Source of the DNA: Gaiellasilicea sp963811885
GTDB taxonomy: Bacteria; Actinomycetota; Thermoleophilia; Gaiellales; Gaiellaceae
DNA length: 64,000 bases
NCBI GenBank assembly: GCA_963811885.1
Contig: CAWETB010000014.1
Coordinates: 124,001-188,000 of the forward strand
Direction of reading: 5' to 3'
Every line of letters starts with the position of its first letter. The stretch's first letter is position 1. The notes under the pieces are model-generated. The model was given only the letters and a program-made list of their open reading frames with translations, was not told where the DNA came from and made no database searches. Below, piece by piece: positions 1 to 10,659 of the stretch. The position numbers and the translations under genes are program-made.

Positions 1-269
1 ATGAACTCCTCGAGCACGTCGAGCTCGTCCTCTTCCTTGTCGGCCTGCTCCTCGCGGCCGGCATTGCGGAAGGCCTCCGCCGCCTCGAGCCGCTTCTTGC
101 GCTCGCGTTGGAGCACCTGCAGCTCCTCGTCCTCGGAGAGCGGGCGCTGCAGCTCCTTCTCCGCGCCCTGGAGGCTGGAGAGGATCAGGCGCAGCGTGTC
201 GCGGCGCGCGGCGTCGCCCTCGCGCATCGCGTCCTCGAGCTGCGTCTTGATCTCTGCGATCAACGTCAT
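1..269 (-). CDS. GatB/YqeY domain protein, 3' end cut by window edge
   Basis: The visible 89 residues begin MTLIAEIKTQLEDAMREGD and contain the RDTLRLILSSL stretch and charged helices typical of YqeY proteins, which resemble the C-terminal tRNA-binding helical domain of GatB and are about 150 residues long. The molecular role of free-standing YqeY is not settled. The ATG at 269 overlaps the stop of the HIT gene as ATGA, which indicates translational coupling at the end of the lepA-dnaJ-mtaB operon. The C-terminal half lies outside the window. Confidence 0.85.
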   Translation of the reverse strand, partial: MTLIAEIKTQLEDAMREGDAARRDTLRLILSSLQGAEKELQRPLSEDEELQVLQRERKKRLEAAEAFRNAGREEQADKEEDELDVLEEF

Positions 270-595
270 TCCGGCATCCTGGTGATCTTCCCACCCAGAA
301 CGTGCCAGTGCAGGTGGAAGATCGTCTGGCCGCCGCCAGGCCCGACGTTGACGACGACGCGATAGTCGGTCAGGCCGGCCTCGCGCGCGACCTCCGCCAC
401 GAACTCGAGCATCCGCTTCGCCTCCTCGGCCGGGAACGCCCCGATGTCGCGGAAGGTGTCCACGTGGCGCTCCGGCAGGACGAGCAGGTGCGTCTCCGCC
501 TGCGGGTTGATGTCCCGGATCGCGACGAAGCCGTCGGCCTTCGCGACGTGGTCTCCCTCGCGGGCGAGCGAGCAGAAGAGGCAGTCGTCAGGCAG
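266..595 (-). CDS. HIT family (histidine triad) nucleotide-binding protein
   Basis: This small protein of about 109 residues starts PDDCLFCSLAREGD and ends with the histidine triad HLHWHVL, so it is an HINT-like purine nucleotide phosphoramidase. The CLFC near the N-terminus is the zinc-binding pair seen in many bacterial HINT proteins. No ATG, GTG or TTG lies in frame upstream of the conserved sequence. The best start is CTG at 595, eight bases upstream of which is AAGAGGGG; it overlaps the mtaB stop (CTGCCTGA). If CTG is wrong, the start has been lost by an indel. It sits between mtaB and yqeY as in many Gram-positive genomes. Confidence 0.85.
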   Translation of the reverse strand: MPDDCLFCSLAREGDHVAKADGFVAIRDINPQAETHLLVLPERHVDTFRDIGAFPAEEAKRMLEFVAEVAREAGLTDYRVVVNVGPGGGQTIFHLHWHVLGGKITRMPE

Positions 596-1778
596 CGAGA
601 ATCCCCTCTTCGGCGACCGCCGCCCCGCGGACCTGCACGAGCTCTCCGACCGGCGCGTCGACGAGCCAGGGCGAGTAGTCGGCGCCGTAGCCGCGCCCTG
701 GGCGGTCGACGAGGACGACGTCCTCGCGGCCGACCTTTTCCGCCCACCGCGTCCGGCAGGCTTCGTCCGAGAGCGCGCGGAGGCGGGCGCTGCGCTCCTT
801 CTTCACCTCGGGCGGCACGGTGTCGTCGCCGGCGGTCTGAGTCCCCGGGCGAGGCGAGTACGGGAAGACGTGCACCTTGGTCAGCCGCGCCTCACGCACC
901 GTCTCGAGCGTGCGCTCGAAGGCGGCGTCGTCCTCGGCGGGGAAGCCCACGATCACGTCGGCGGTGAGGTTGAAGTCGGCGAGCGGCTCCAGCTTGCGCA
1001 GGTAGGTCTCGACGGTGTAGCGCCGGGCCATCGCGCGGAGGACGCCGTCGTCGCCGGACTGGAGCGGCACGTGCAGGTGCGGGCCGACGACCGCTGTCTC
1101 GTGCAGGGCGGCGACGAGGTCGTCGTCGACGTGGTTGATCTCGATCGAGGAGAGCCGCAGGCGCTCGACGCCCTCGATCGCGCCGGCGGCGCGGATCAGG
1201 CCCGCAAGCGTCATCCCGGCGGCGCGGTCGCGGAAGCAGCCGAGGTTGACGCCGGTGAGCACGATCTCGCGGTGGCCCTGCGCGACGCGGCGGCGGATCT
1301 CGGTCAGGACGGCATCGGCGCTGCGGCTGCGCGTCGCGCCGCGCACGAGCGGGATCACGCAGAACGCGCACGAGAACGAGCAGCCGTCCTGGATCTTCAC
1401 GAACGCACGCACACGGTCGAGCCTGGCGTCGGCCTGCACGCAGGCGATCGCGCCGACGTCGCCGGCGACCGTCTCGACCGCCTGCTCGATCTGGCCCGGG
1501 ACGACCGTCACGTTCCCGGGCAACCCGGCGAACGCGGTCTCGGAGAGCCTGGCGCCGCAGCCGGTCACGTAGACGCGGGTATGCGAGCGGGCAGCGCGCG
1601 CCGCAGCCTGCCGCGACTTCGCGAGGCCTTCGTTCGTGACGCAGCACGTGTTCACGACCGCGACGTCACCGGCGCCTTCGACCTCGTCGTGGCCGTCGCG
1701 GACGAGCCGCTCGCGCAGCGCCTGGGCGTCGGTCTGGGACACCTTGCAGCCGAGAAAACGAACGGAGAAGCTCGCCAT
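588..1778 (-). CDS. mtaB: tRNA (t6A37) methylthiotransferase MtaB
   Basis: This is a 396-residue MiaB-family radical SAM enzyme that converts t6A37 to ms2t6A37 in tRNAs reading ANN codons. It has the N-terminal UPF0004 domain (FLGCKVSQTDAQ, VNTCCVTNEG, VTGCGARL carry the three cysteines of the second iron-sulfur cluster), then the radical SAM motif CSFSCAFC around residue 140 and a C-terminal TRAM-like region. FLGCKVSQ favours MtaB over MiaB. ATG at 1778 lies 12 bp after prmA. The rsmE gene often found between prmA and mtaB is absent. Confidence 0.93.
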   Translation of the reverse strand: MASFSVRFLGCKVSQTDAQALRERLVRDGHDEVEGAGDVAVVNTCCVTNEGLAKSRQAAARAARSHTRVYVTGCGARLSETAFAGLPGNVTVVPGQIEQAVETVAGDVGAIACVQADARLDRVRAFVKIQDGCSFSCAFCVIPLVRGATRSRSADAVLTEIRRRVAQGHREIVLTGVNLGCFRDRAAGMTLAGLIRAAGAIEGVERLRLSSIEINHVDDDLVAALHETAVVGPHLHVPLQSGDDGVLRAMARRYTVETYLRKLEPLADFNLTADVIVGFPAEDDAAFERTLETVREARLTKVHVFPYSPRPGTQTAGDDTVPPEVKKERSARLRALSDEACRTRWAEKVGREDVVLVDRPGRGYGADYSPWLVDAPVGELVQVRGAAVAEEGILAA

Positions 1779-1790
1779 CGAGCCGAAAAT

Positions 1791-2555
1791 CTACTGACGG
1801 ACGTGCAGATCCGCCGCCCAGCCGCCCGACTGGACGCGGCGCTCGCGGCGGTAGCCGTCCAGCTCGGGCTCGTCGGAGACGAGGTAGCCGGACGTGATCG
1901 CGCGTCCCGCGCGGAGCCTCGGCCCGAGTGCAACGACGGCCTCGGCAGCGATGTTCGCGAGCGCGAGGTCCGCGGGTGGCAGGTCGTCCTCGCGCAAATC
2001 GGCCTGCTCGACTGCGACCGTGACGCCGTTGTCGGCGGCGTTCCGCTCGGTCGCCTCGACGGCCTGGGGATCGAAGTCGAATGCGCGCACGGGCGCGAAG
2101 CCGAGCTTCGCAGCCGCGATCGAGAGGACGCCGGAGCCGCAGCCGACGTCGAGCACGCTCCCCCGCTCCTCGCCTTCCAGCAGCTGCAGGCAGAGCTGCG
2201 TCGTCGGGTGACCGCCGGTACCGAACGCGCGGCCCGGGTCGATCACGACGGCGAGCGCGTCGGGATCCGGCTGCTCCCAGGGCGGGCCGATCCAGAGCGA
2301 GCCGACGCGAACCGGCTTGTGGAACTGCCGCCAGCGGTCCTGCCAGTCCTCCTCGACGTCCGACGAGGCGGCGCCGCCGAATGCCTGCCAGATCCGCTCC
2401 TCGCCGGCCGCGTTCGTGTACGCCGCCAGTTCGAGGGAACCGCCGTCGCCGCCGATCTCCTCGAATCCCTCGGGGAAGAGCTCGAGCATGACCGCGCGCG
2501 CCTCCTCGGCCCGGGCGTCGGGGACGGTGATCGAGACGCGGCGCAGCAGCGTCAG
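1791..2555 (-). CDS. prmA: ribosomal protein L11 methyltransferase PrmA
   Basis: The protein trimethylates ribosomal protein L11. It has an N-terminal substrate-recognition region (RRVSITVPDARAEEARAV, FPEGFEEI), then the class I SAM motif I LDVGCGSGVLSIAAAKLG, followed by FDFDPQAVEATERNA and the catalytic-domain LANIAAE motif (NPPY-like position). The domain order and about 254-residue length fit PrmA. No ATG/GTG/TTG exists in frame near the N-terminus; the likely start is CTG at 2555, overlapping the dnaJ TGA as CTGA. The gene follows dnaJ directly, the usual Gram-positive order. Confidence 0.9.
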   Translation of the reverse strand: MTLLRRVSITVPDARAEEARAVMLELFPEGFEEIGGDGGSLELAAYTNAAGEERIWQAFGGAASSDVEEDWQDRWRQFHKPVRVGSLWIGPPWEQPDPDALAVVIDPGRAFGTGGHPTTQLCLQLLEGEERGSVLDVGCGSGVLSIAAAKLGFAPVRAFDFDPQAVEATERNAADNGVTVAVEQADLREDDLPPADLALANIAAEAVVALGPRLRAGRAITSGYLVSDEPELDGYRRERRVQSGGWAADLHVRQ

Positions 2556-3668
2556 CGGATCGCGTTTCTGAGCTTCTCGAAGAAGCCCTCGTCTCGCCTG
2601 TAGGTGTCCTCGCCGGAGAGCTCGTCGAAGCGGTCGAGCAGCTCGCGCTGCTCGTCGGTCAGCCGTCTCGGCACCGAGACGTTGACGAGCACACGGTGGT
2701 CGCCGCGGCCGGATCGCTGCAGCGACGGCATCCCCTTCCCGCGCAGGACGCGCACCTCGCCCGGCTGCGTGCCTCCCTCGAACTCGAGCTCGAGGTCGCC
2801 CTCGAGCGTCGGCACCGTGAGCTGGGCGCCGCGCGCCGCCTGCACGATCGTCAGGTCGATCTCGGAGAGGATGTCGTCGCCGTCGCGCTCGAAGCGTGCG
2901 TCGCGCGAGACGTGCACCTCGACGTAGGCGTCTCCGGGGAGGCCGCCGCCGGTACCGGCGTGGCCCGCGCCGCGGATACGGATCCGCTGGCCATCGTGGA
3001 TCCCGGCCGGGATCTCCACCTCGAGCTCCTTCGCCTCGATCGTGCGGCCGTTCCCGTTGCACGCGCTGCAGGGGGTCTCGACCACCGTGCCTGCGCCGAG
3101 CACAGGTCGGGCACACCTGGGTGCGGACGAACTCGCCGAAGACGCTCCGCGAGACCTGCTGCACCTGGCCCCGACCGGCGCAGGTCTGGCAGGTGACGCG
3201 CTCGGTCCCGGGCTCGGCGCCGTTCCCGTCGCAGACCTCGCACGTGGCCGCAACCTCGACCTCGACGGTGCGCTCGACGCCGGTGAACGCGTCCGCGAGC
3301 TCGATCGCGACAGCGACGCCGACGTCGCCGCCGCGTGCGCGGCCGCCGCGGTTGCGCGCGAAGAGGTCGTCGCCGAAGAAGGCGGAGAAGATGTCGCTCA
3401 GGTTCGAGAAGGCGAAGTCGCTGGGCGCGTAGCCGCCGCGCCGGAGGCCGGCGTGGCCGTACTGGTCGTAGAGCTTGCGCCGCTCGGCGTCCGAGAGCAC
3501 CTCGTAGGCCTCGGCGACGGCACGGAAGCGCTCCTGCGCATCGGCGTCGCCGTTCACGTCCGGATGAAGCTCACGCGCGAGCTTGCGGAACGCCTTCTTG
3601 ATCTCGGCGTCGCTCGCCGTCCGTTCGACGCCGAGCAGCTCGTAGTAGTCGCGTTCGGCCGTAGCCAT
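2552..3668 (-). CDS. dnaJ: chaperone DnaJ, with one frameshift near 3105
   Basis: This is the Hsp70 co-chaperone. The J domain (residues 5-70) carries the HPD motif in LARELHPDVNGDADAQ. A Gly/Phe-rich stretch follows, then the zinc centre CEVCDGNG, CQTCAGRG, CPTCA..., CSACNGNG, then the two beta-sandwich substrate domains, ending EGFFEKLRNAIR. The frame breaks inside the third zinc motif near 3105: removing one base turns CPTCARRR into CPTCAGAG and restores the second half. Because the rest is intact, an assembly indel is more likely than a pseudogene. dnaK and grpE are not next to it, only hrcA. Confidence 0.9.
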
Positions 3669-3690
3669 GCGCTCAAGCGTACCGGGGAGG

Positions 3691-4716
3691 TCAGTCCTCC
3701 TCGTACGCGGCCTCGACGAGCCGCGAGAGCTCGTAGGCGGCGGCGCGAACGGTGCGGACGGCCTTGTCGTAGTCCATCCGGACCGGGCCGAGCAGGCCGA
3801 TCGAGCCGAGCGTGCGCGTCGGCAGCCCGTAGGTCGCGCCGACGAGTGCGACGTCGTGGAGGCCCGGGTGATCGAGCCCGACCCGGACGTACGGGCGCCG
3901 GACGTCGAACGACTCGGTCATCAGCTCGAGCACGGCCGCGCGCTTCTCGAGCACCGAGAGCAGGCGGCGGCAGGCTTCGAGCTCGTCCGCACGGACGTCG
4001 TCGAGCAGCGAGGCGGCGCCGCCGACGTAGAGCGACTGGGCCGTCGGCGCCGCCAGGTCGGCGAGCGCCGGCCGCAGCGCGTCGACGAACTCCTTCTCGC
4101 GGCCCGTCAGGCCCGGATCGTCGATCCGCTTACGCAGTGTGTGCGTGCCGATCCCGACGCCCACGAGCCGTTCGTTCAGGTACTCGTTCGCCCACGCCGC
4201 CAGGCCCTGATCGACTGCGCGGTCGAACGTGATCAGCTTCTTGGCGACGCCGCCGGTGGACGTGATCGTGACCACCATCACCACCGACGGCTGCAGCAGC
4301 AGCACCTCGACGTGGCGTACCGAGGCCGTCTCCAGGCCAGGTGCGGAGACGAGCGCGAGCAGGCGTGTCACCTGGCTCAGCATCTCGGTGGTCGACTGGA
4401 GCGCGTCGTCGACCTCGCTGCGCATCGACGTCAGGTCGAGCGGGAATCGCGCCGGCCGCGGCTCCTGGCGCTCGAGCACGCCCTCCGCGTAGAAGCGGTA
4501 GCCGGCCTCGGTCGGGATCCGGCCGGCGGACGTGTGCGGGTGCGTGAGCAGGCCGAGCGCCTCGAGCTCGGCAAGCTCGTTGCGCACGGTGCTCGACGAG
4601 ACGGGCAGGCCGGAGCGCTCCACCAGCGTCTTCGAGCCGACCGGCTCTCCGGTCGCGACGTACTCCTCGACCAGGCGCCGGAGGAGGTCTCGTTTGCGCT
4701 CGCTGATCTCGGCCAT
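3691..4716 (-). CDS. hrcA: heat-inducible transcription repressor HrcA
   Basis: The repressor normally binds CIRCE inverted repeats upstream of groE and dnaK operons and is stabilised by GroEL. It begins MAEISERKRDLLRRLVEEY, with the winged-helix segment GSKTLVERSGLPVSSSTVRN and the wing THPHTSAGRIPTEAGYRFY, followed by the dimerisation and inserted domains; about 341 residues, normal for HrcA. ATG at 4716 was chosen over an upstream in-frame ATG at 4782 because the family begins at this residue and the upstream start would lie inside hemW. No CIRCE element was seen in the window. Confidence 0.92.
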   Translation of the reverse strand: MAEISERKRDLLRRLVEEYVATGEPVGSKTLVERSGLPVSSSTVRNELAELEALGLLTHPHTSAGRIPTEAGYRFYAEGVLERQEPRPARFPLDLTSMRSEVDDALQSTTEMLSQVTRLLALVSAPGLETASVRHVEVLLLQPSVVMVVTITSTGGVAKKLITFDRAVDQGLAAWANEYLNERLVGVGIGTHTLRKRIDDPGLTGREKEFVDALRPALADLAAPTAQSLYVGGAASLLDDVRADELEACRRLLSVLEKRAAVLELMTESFDVRRPYVRVGLDHPGLHDVALVGATYGLPTRTLGSIGLLGPVRMDYDKAVRTVRAAAYELSRLVEAAYEED

Positions 4717-4729
4717 TTGCAGGAAAATT

Positions 4730-5947
4730 CTAGCTTTCGACCAGCAGCTCGGCCGTGACGCCGCCGCCGAGGAACCGGCCACGGCGGGTGAGCTCGAGCG
4801 TCCTGCCGTTGGCCTCGATCAGGCCGTGCCGCTGGAGCCGCTGCAGCGCCTCCGGGTCGACCGCTGCGTCGAGGCCCGCGAGCTCGAGCGGCTCGTCCAG
4901 GCGGAGCCCGAGCATGACGCGCTCGCGCGCGGTCGTCCCGGGCTCGAGTTGCTCGAGCTCGCGCTGCGGCCGTTCGTGGCGCCGGAGCGCGGCGAGGTAG
5001 CGCGGGAGGCTGGGCGCATTCCGCCAGCGCAGACCGCCGACGGTCGAGACGGCCCCCATCCCGATGCCGAGGTAGTCGTGACCGAGCCAGTAGCCGAGGT
5101 TGTGGCGCGCGCGTAGGTCGCGGCCGTCGCCGGTGCGGCAGAAGTTCGCCGTCTCGTACCAGCGGTAGCCCGCGCTCGTGAGCGTCTCGACGACGCGCTC
5201 GAAGTAGTCCTCCATCGCGTCGGCCTGCCGCTCGAGCTCGTCGCCGTGAGCATGGGTGAAGCGCGTGCCCGGCTTCGCCTCGAGCTCGTAGCAGGAGAGG
5301 TGCTCCGGCTCGAGCGCGATCGCCTCGGCGAGATCGCGCTCCAGGTCGGCCGCGCTCTGACCGGGGATGCCGTAGATGAGGTCGAGCGAGACGTTGTCGA
5401 AGCCGGCGGCGCGGAGCGTGCCGACCGCCCCGCGCACCTGGTCGGGGCTCGCGCGGCGCTCGAGCACGTCGAGCAGGTGCGGCTGGAAGCTCTGCGCGCC
5501 GAGCGACACGCGGTCGATTCCGTGCTCGCGCAGCACGGAGGCCAACTCGGGCGTGATCGTCTCGGGGTTGGCTTCGACCGTCGTCTCCGCCGCGTCGGGA
5601 AGTCCGTCGAGCAGGCGAACCAGCGCCTCGGGCTCGGTGAAGGTCGGCGTGCCGCCGCCGAGGAAGACGGTCTCGACCTCGTCCGCCAGCAAGCCGCGCT
5701 CGAGCTCGAGCTCCGCCAGCAGCGCGTCGACGTAGTCGCCGTGCTCGCCGTCGTGGCCCGTGACGGTGACGAAATCGCAGTAGCCGCAGCGATGGGCGCA
5801 GAAGGGCAGGTGGACGTAGAGGTGGCGCGCGCCTGGTCCAGCCCCCGGGATGGGGGTCGCAAGACCCCCTTCTGGAACGGTACGCGGCAACTCGTCACGC
5901 GTGGGTGACGCGGTCGTGCCGGTTGTGTGCCGGTTCGCCACGGTCAC
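4730..5947 (-). CDS. hemW: HemW-type radical SAM heme chaperone
   Basis: This 405-residue protein has the radical SAM motif CAHRCGYC (cysteines at 50, 54, 57) preceded by LYVHLPFC, then FLGGGTPTF and the HemN C-terminal domain. The C-x3-C-x2-C spacing without the extra cysteine of true HemN coproporphyrinogen dehydrogenases, and its place beside lepA and hrcA, point to HemW, which delivers heme rather than oxidising coproporphyrinogen. The GTG start at 5947 abuts the lepA stop (TAAGTG). The roughly 40-residue proline/threonine-rich N-terminal leader before the first strand is longer than usual, so a later start cannot be excluded. Confidence 0.9.
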   Translation of the reverse strand: MTVANRHTTGTTASPTRDELPRTVPEGGLATPIPGAGPGARHLYVHLPFCAHRCGYCDFVTVTGHDGEHGDYVDALLAELELERGLLADEVETVFLGGGTPTFTEPEALVRLLDGLPDAAETTVEANPETITPELASVLREHGIDRVSLGAQSFQPHLLDVLERRASPDQVRGAVGTLRAAGFDNVSLDLIYGIPGQSAADLERDLAEAIALEPEHLSCYELEAKPGTRFTHAHGDELERQADAMEDYFERVVETLTSAGYRWYETANFCRTGDGRDLRARHNLGYWLGHDYLGIGMGAVSTVGGLRWRNAPSLPRYLAALRRHERPQRELEQLEPGTTARERVMLGLRLDEPLELAGLDAAVDPEALQRLQRHGLIEANGRTLELTRRGRFLGGGVTAELLVES

Positions 5948-7735
<1,788 letters not shown>

Positions 7736-7741
7736 GCGTGG

Positions 7742-9310
7742 TCAGCCTTGGCGCCTGCGGCCCCGCAGGGAGAGTAGCGTCGCCAGCTCGCGCACCCGGA
7801 GCGCCCGGCACGCTGCCAGGTAGACGCCGCCGCCGGCAACGAGCGCGAGGCTGAGCGAGGCGAGTTGTGCGAGGAAGGAGCGGCCGAGGGCTTCGTCGAG
7901 GCCGCGCCAGACGGCGTAGCTCGTGAGACCGAGCAGGACGGACGCGATCGAGACGAGGACGAACGACCGCACGGTCTCGCTGAGGTCGATCCGGCCGATC
8001 GTGCGGCGGAGGGCGAAGAGCAGCATTCCCACGCCGGCGATGTTCGCGAGCGAGATCGAGAACGGGATCCCCCACGTGCCGACGCGGTAGAAGACGACGT
8101 AGAGCGCCACGTTGAGAACGAGGTTCGCCAGCGCGATCACGGTCGGGATCCACGGTTTCTGCAGGCTGAAGAAGCCGCGGTTCAGCATCAGCATCATCCC
8201 GTTGAAGGTGAGGCCGACCGAGAAGGCGGCGAGGGCGCCGGCGACGACGTGGGTCTGCCCGGGCTGGAACGCGCCGCGCTGGTAGAGCAAGCGGACGATC
8301 GGCTCGGCCAGGACGATCGTGAAAGCGGCGGCGGGCAGCAGGAGGAAGTTGATCTGGCGCAGGCCGAGGGCGATCGTGTTCCGCACCCCGGCCAGGTCGC
8401 CCCGGGTCGCGAGGCGGGCGAGGGTCGGGAAGAGGACGGTCGCGACTGCGACCGAGAACATCCCTTGCGGGAGCATGTAGATCCGGAAGGCCTTGTCGAT
8501 CGCGTTCGGGGAGATGAACGGGTCGATCCACTTCGACGCCACGATCGTGCCGACGACGGCGTTGACATTGATCAGGCCGAGGCCGAGGGTCACCGGCACC
8601 ATCAGCAGGAACACCTGCTTGACGGCCGGATCACGGATGTCGAGCGCGAGCCGAAGACGCCCGTCGAGCCCGCGCAGCCACGGCAGCGGCAGCAGCAGCT
8701 GGATCACGGTGCCGATCAGGATCGAGCCGGCGTAGACGTAGAGCTTCCCCGTCTCGGTGTCTGCCCGCGGCACGCCGAAGATGAGCCCGACGATGATCGC
8801 GATGTTCCAGGCGACCGGCGTCAGCGCCGGAATCGAGAACTCGTCGTAGCTGTTCAGGATCCCGGTGACGATCCCGAACATGCCGAGCAGGACGACGATC
8901 GGAAACAGGATCTGCGACAGCGTCACCGTCAGGTCGTCGTAGGCGCCCGTGAGCAACGGCATGAAGAGCGGCGCGATGAGGATGAAGAGCGCCGTGACGC
9001 CGCCGCCCACGAGCAGGAAGAGCCAGAAGATGGTCGAGGCGACCCGCCAGGCGCGCGCCTTCTCCCCCTTCTCGAGCAGCTCGCTGAAGACGGGGACGAA
9101 CGCGGACGAGAGCGCGGCGTCGGCGACGAGCGCTCGGATCAGGTTCGGGATCTGGAACGCGACCGTGAACGCGTTGATCGGCCCGCGGGCGCCGAAGTAG
9201 TTGGCGGCGACGATCTCGCGGATCAGCCCGAGGACGCGCGAGAGCCCGGTCGCGGCCGAGAACAACGCCGTCGACCACGCGAGCCTCCGTGCCTTGGCCC
9301 GCGTCTCCAC
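7742..9310 (-). CDS. murJ: lipid II flippase MurJ (MviN family)
   Basis: This 522-residue integral membrane protein has about 14 hydrophobic segments. The N-terminal stretch ATGLSRVLGLIREIVAANYFG and ALVADAALSSAFVPVFSELLE match the MurJ/MviN signature in the MOP exporter superfamily. MurJ flips undecaprenyl-linked lipid II across the membrane for peptidoglycan synthesis. It ends six bases before lepA, probably co-transcribed with it, and is divergent from rpsT across about 70 bp that must hold both promoters. Confidence 0.92.
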   Translation of the reverse strand: METRAKARRLAWSTALFSAATGLSRVLGLIREIVAANYFGARGPINAFTVAFQIPNLIRALVADAALSSAFVPVFSELLEKGEKARAWRVASTIFWLFLLVGGGVTALFILIAPLFMPLLTGAYDDLTVTLSQILFPIVVLLGMFGIVTGILNSYDEFSIPALTPVAWNIAIIVGLIFGVPRADTETGKLYVYAGSILIGTVIQLLLPLPWLRGLDGRLRLALDIRDPAVKQVFLLMVPVTLGLGLINVNAVVGTIVASKWIDPFISPNAIDKAFRIYMLPQGMFSVAVATVLFPTLARLATRGDLAGVRNTIALGLRQINFLLLPAAAFTIVLAEPIVRLLYQRGAFQPGQTHVVAGALAAFSVGLTFNGMMLMLNRGFFSLQKPWIPTVIALANLVLNVALYVVFYRVGTWGIPFSISLANIAGVGMLLFALRRTIGRIDLSETVRSFVLVSIASVLLGLTSYAVWRGLDEALGRSFLAQLASLSLALVAGGGVYLAACRALRVRELATLLSLRGRRRQG

Positions 9311-9337
9311 GGCAACGAGTATAGGAATCCGGTCTGC

Positions 9338-9375
9338 TACGATTTCGCGCGCCCGCCGAGTGCGGGCCTTTCTTC
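9338..9375 (+). promoter_or_regulatory. rpsT promoter -10 and 5'-terminal leader hairpin
   Basis: TACGAT at 9338-9343 is a good -10 with no convincing -35. The transcript would start about 9350 and immediately form the hairpin GCCCGC (9351-9356), loop CGAGT, GCGGGC (9362-9367), followed by the pyrimidine-rich CTTTCTTC. The rpsT ATG at 9379 has no Shine-Dalgarno. The hairpin plus U-rich tail looks like a weak terminator or a ribosomal-protein autoregulatory site; this is inference. Confidence 0.45.
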
Positions 9376-9378
9376 GAC

Positions 9379-9648
9379 ATGGCCAACATTCAGCAACAGA
9401 AAAAGCGTGTCCGGATCTCGGAGCGAGAGCGCGAGGAGAACCTCCGCTACCGCTCGACGGTGAAGACGCTGACGAAGCGGCTCGAGGCTGCCGTCGCCGA
9501 AGGCGACACGGACAAGGTCGCAGCCGAGCACCTCGAGCTGACGCGGTGGATCGACAAGGCCGCGTCGCACGGCGCTCTGCACAAGAACACCGCCGGCCGT
9601 AAGAAGTCGCGCGCCGCCCGGCTCGTCGCCGGCGACGTCGCCGCCTAG
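9379..9648 (+). CDS. rpsT: 30S ribosomal protein S20
   Basis: This 89-residue basic protein begins MANIQQQKKRVRISEREREE and has the alpha-helical S20 pattern including NLRYRSTVKTLTKRLEAAV and the conserved GALHKNTAGRKKSR near the C-terminus. S20 binds the bottom of the 16S 5' domain and helix 44. The TAG stop is shared as a CTAG palindrome with the stop of convergent holA (9645-9648). Confidence 0.96.
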   Translation: MANIQQQKKRVRISEREREENLRYRSTVKTLTKRLEAAVAEGDTDKVAAEHLELTRWIDKAASHGALHKNTAGRKKSRAARLVAGDVAA

Positions 9649-10646
9649 GTCTCGACGCTGAGGTCGATCAGGGCTCGCTGGAGCTCGAGGTCGGGCGCAA
9701 GCTTGCTGCCGCCCTTGAGCGCGTGGTCGAGCCCGGCCAGGCGGACGACTGCTGTGCGCAGCTCGTCCTCGGTGAAGTTCGCCGCCTGGCCGAACACCTT
9801 CTCGACGTAGAACGGGTGTCGCTTCAGGGTCGACGCCGCGTCGCGCGCGCGGATTCCCTCGGCGGCGAGGCGCTGGCAGCGGCGCATGAACGCCAGGTGG
9901 TTGCCGAGTGCGCCCGCCAGGCGCGGCGCAGTGTCGCGGCGCGGACGCCCCTCGCGCTCGAAGATCGTCTCGCTGGCCTCGAGCGTGCGGCCGGCGTCGC
10001 GCTGGGCCCAGGCGTCCGTGAGCGCAAACGTCGGCGTCTCCGCGACGGCCGCGACGAGCTGCTCGACCTCGTGCTCCCCGATCGGCTCGTCGCCGGCCCA
10101 GAGCGCGAGCTTGTCGACCTCGTTCGCCAGCTGGTGGAAGTCCTCGCCGACGAGCTGGACGAGCGCGGCGACCGCGTCTGGTTGCGCCCGGACGCCGGCC
10201 TGCTTGAAACGCTCCGCAACCCACGCGTCGGCCTTCCGCTTCGCGACGTCGTAGGCGAGCACGTCGCCGATCTTCGCGCAGGCTTTCGTCAGCGCTGCGT
10301 CCTTCTTCAGCTCCTCGGCGACGAGCGCCAGCACGGTGCCCGGCGCGGGCGAAGCGAGGTACTCCTCGATCGCCTTCACATCGGCTGCCTTCCAGCCGTT
10401 TCCGAGCCTGCCCTCGGTGTTCCGCCGCCCGTCCACGCCTTCGACGAGCACGAGCCGCGCGTCGCCGAAGAGGCTGCCGGCGTTGCAGAGGGCGGCGACC
10501 TCGCTCCCCGACTGCTCCTGAGCGCTGACGATCTCCATCGCCTCCGGCTCGAAGTGGCGGCGAAGCCGCCCGAGCGCCGTCTCGATCTTGGGCCGGTCGC
10601 TGCCGGTGAGCAGATAGACCGGCTTGAGCGCGGGCGAATCGGCCAT
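9645..10646 (-). CDS. holA: DNA polymerase III delta subunit HolA
   Basis: This 333-residue clamp-loader subunit opens the beta clamp. It starts MADSPALKPVYLLTGSDRPK, with the degenerate AAA-like first domain (LVLVEGVDG, KAIEEYLASPAPGTVLALVAEE) and the central VQLVGEDFHQLANEVDKLALW helix that defines delta. The C-terminal helical collar domain includes LKRHPFYVEKVFGQAANFTEDEL. It lies 13 bp downstream of comEC, the classical comEA-comEC-holA order. Confidence 0.93.
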   Translation of the reverse strand: MADSPALKPVYLLTGSDRPKIETALGRLRRHFEPEAMEIVSAQEQSGSEVAALCNAGSLFGDARLVLVEGVDGRRNTEGRLGNGWKAADVKAIEEYLASPAPGTVLALVAEELKKDAALTKACAKIGDVLAYDVAKRKADAWVAERFKQAGVRAQPDAVAALVQLVGEDFHQLANEVDKLALWAGDEPIGEHEVEQLVAAVAETPTFALTDAWAQRDAGRTLEASETIFEREGRPRRDTAPRLAGALGNHLAFMRRCQRLAAEGIRARDAASTLKRHPFYVEKVFGQAANFTEDELRTAVVRLAGLDHALKGGSKLAPDLELQRALIDLSVET

Positions 10647-10659
10647 GACGCCAGCCTAC

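Noticed and set aside
444..2603. Long open frame of 719 codons on the plus strand opposite prmA, mtaB and HIT
   Set aside because: Composition is arginine/alanine/valine-rich antisense read-through of real genes on the minus strand; no motif is visible. Many similar antisense frames across the window were dropped for the same reason.
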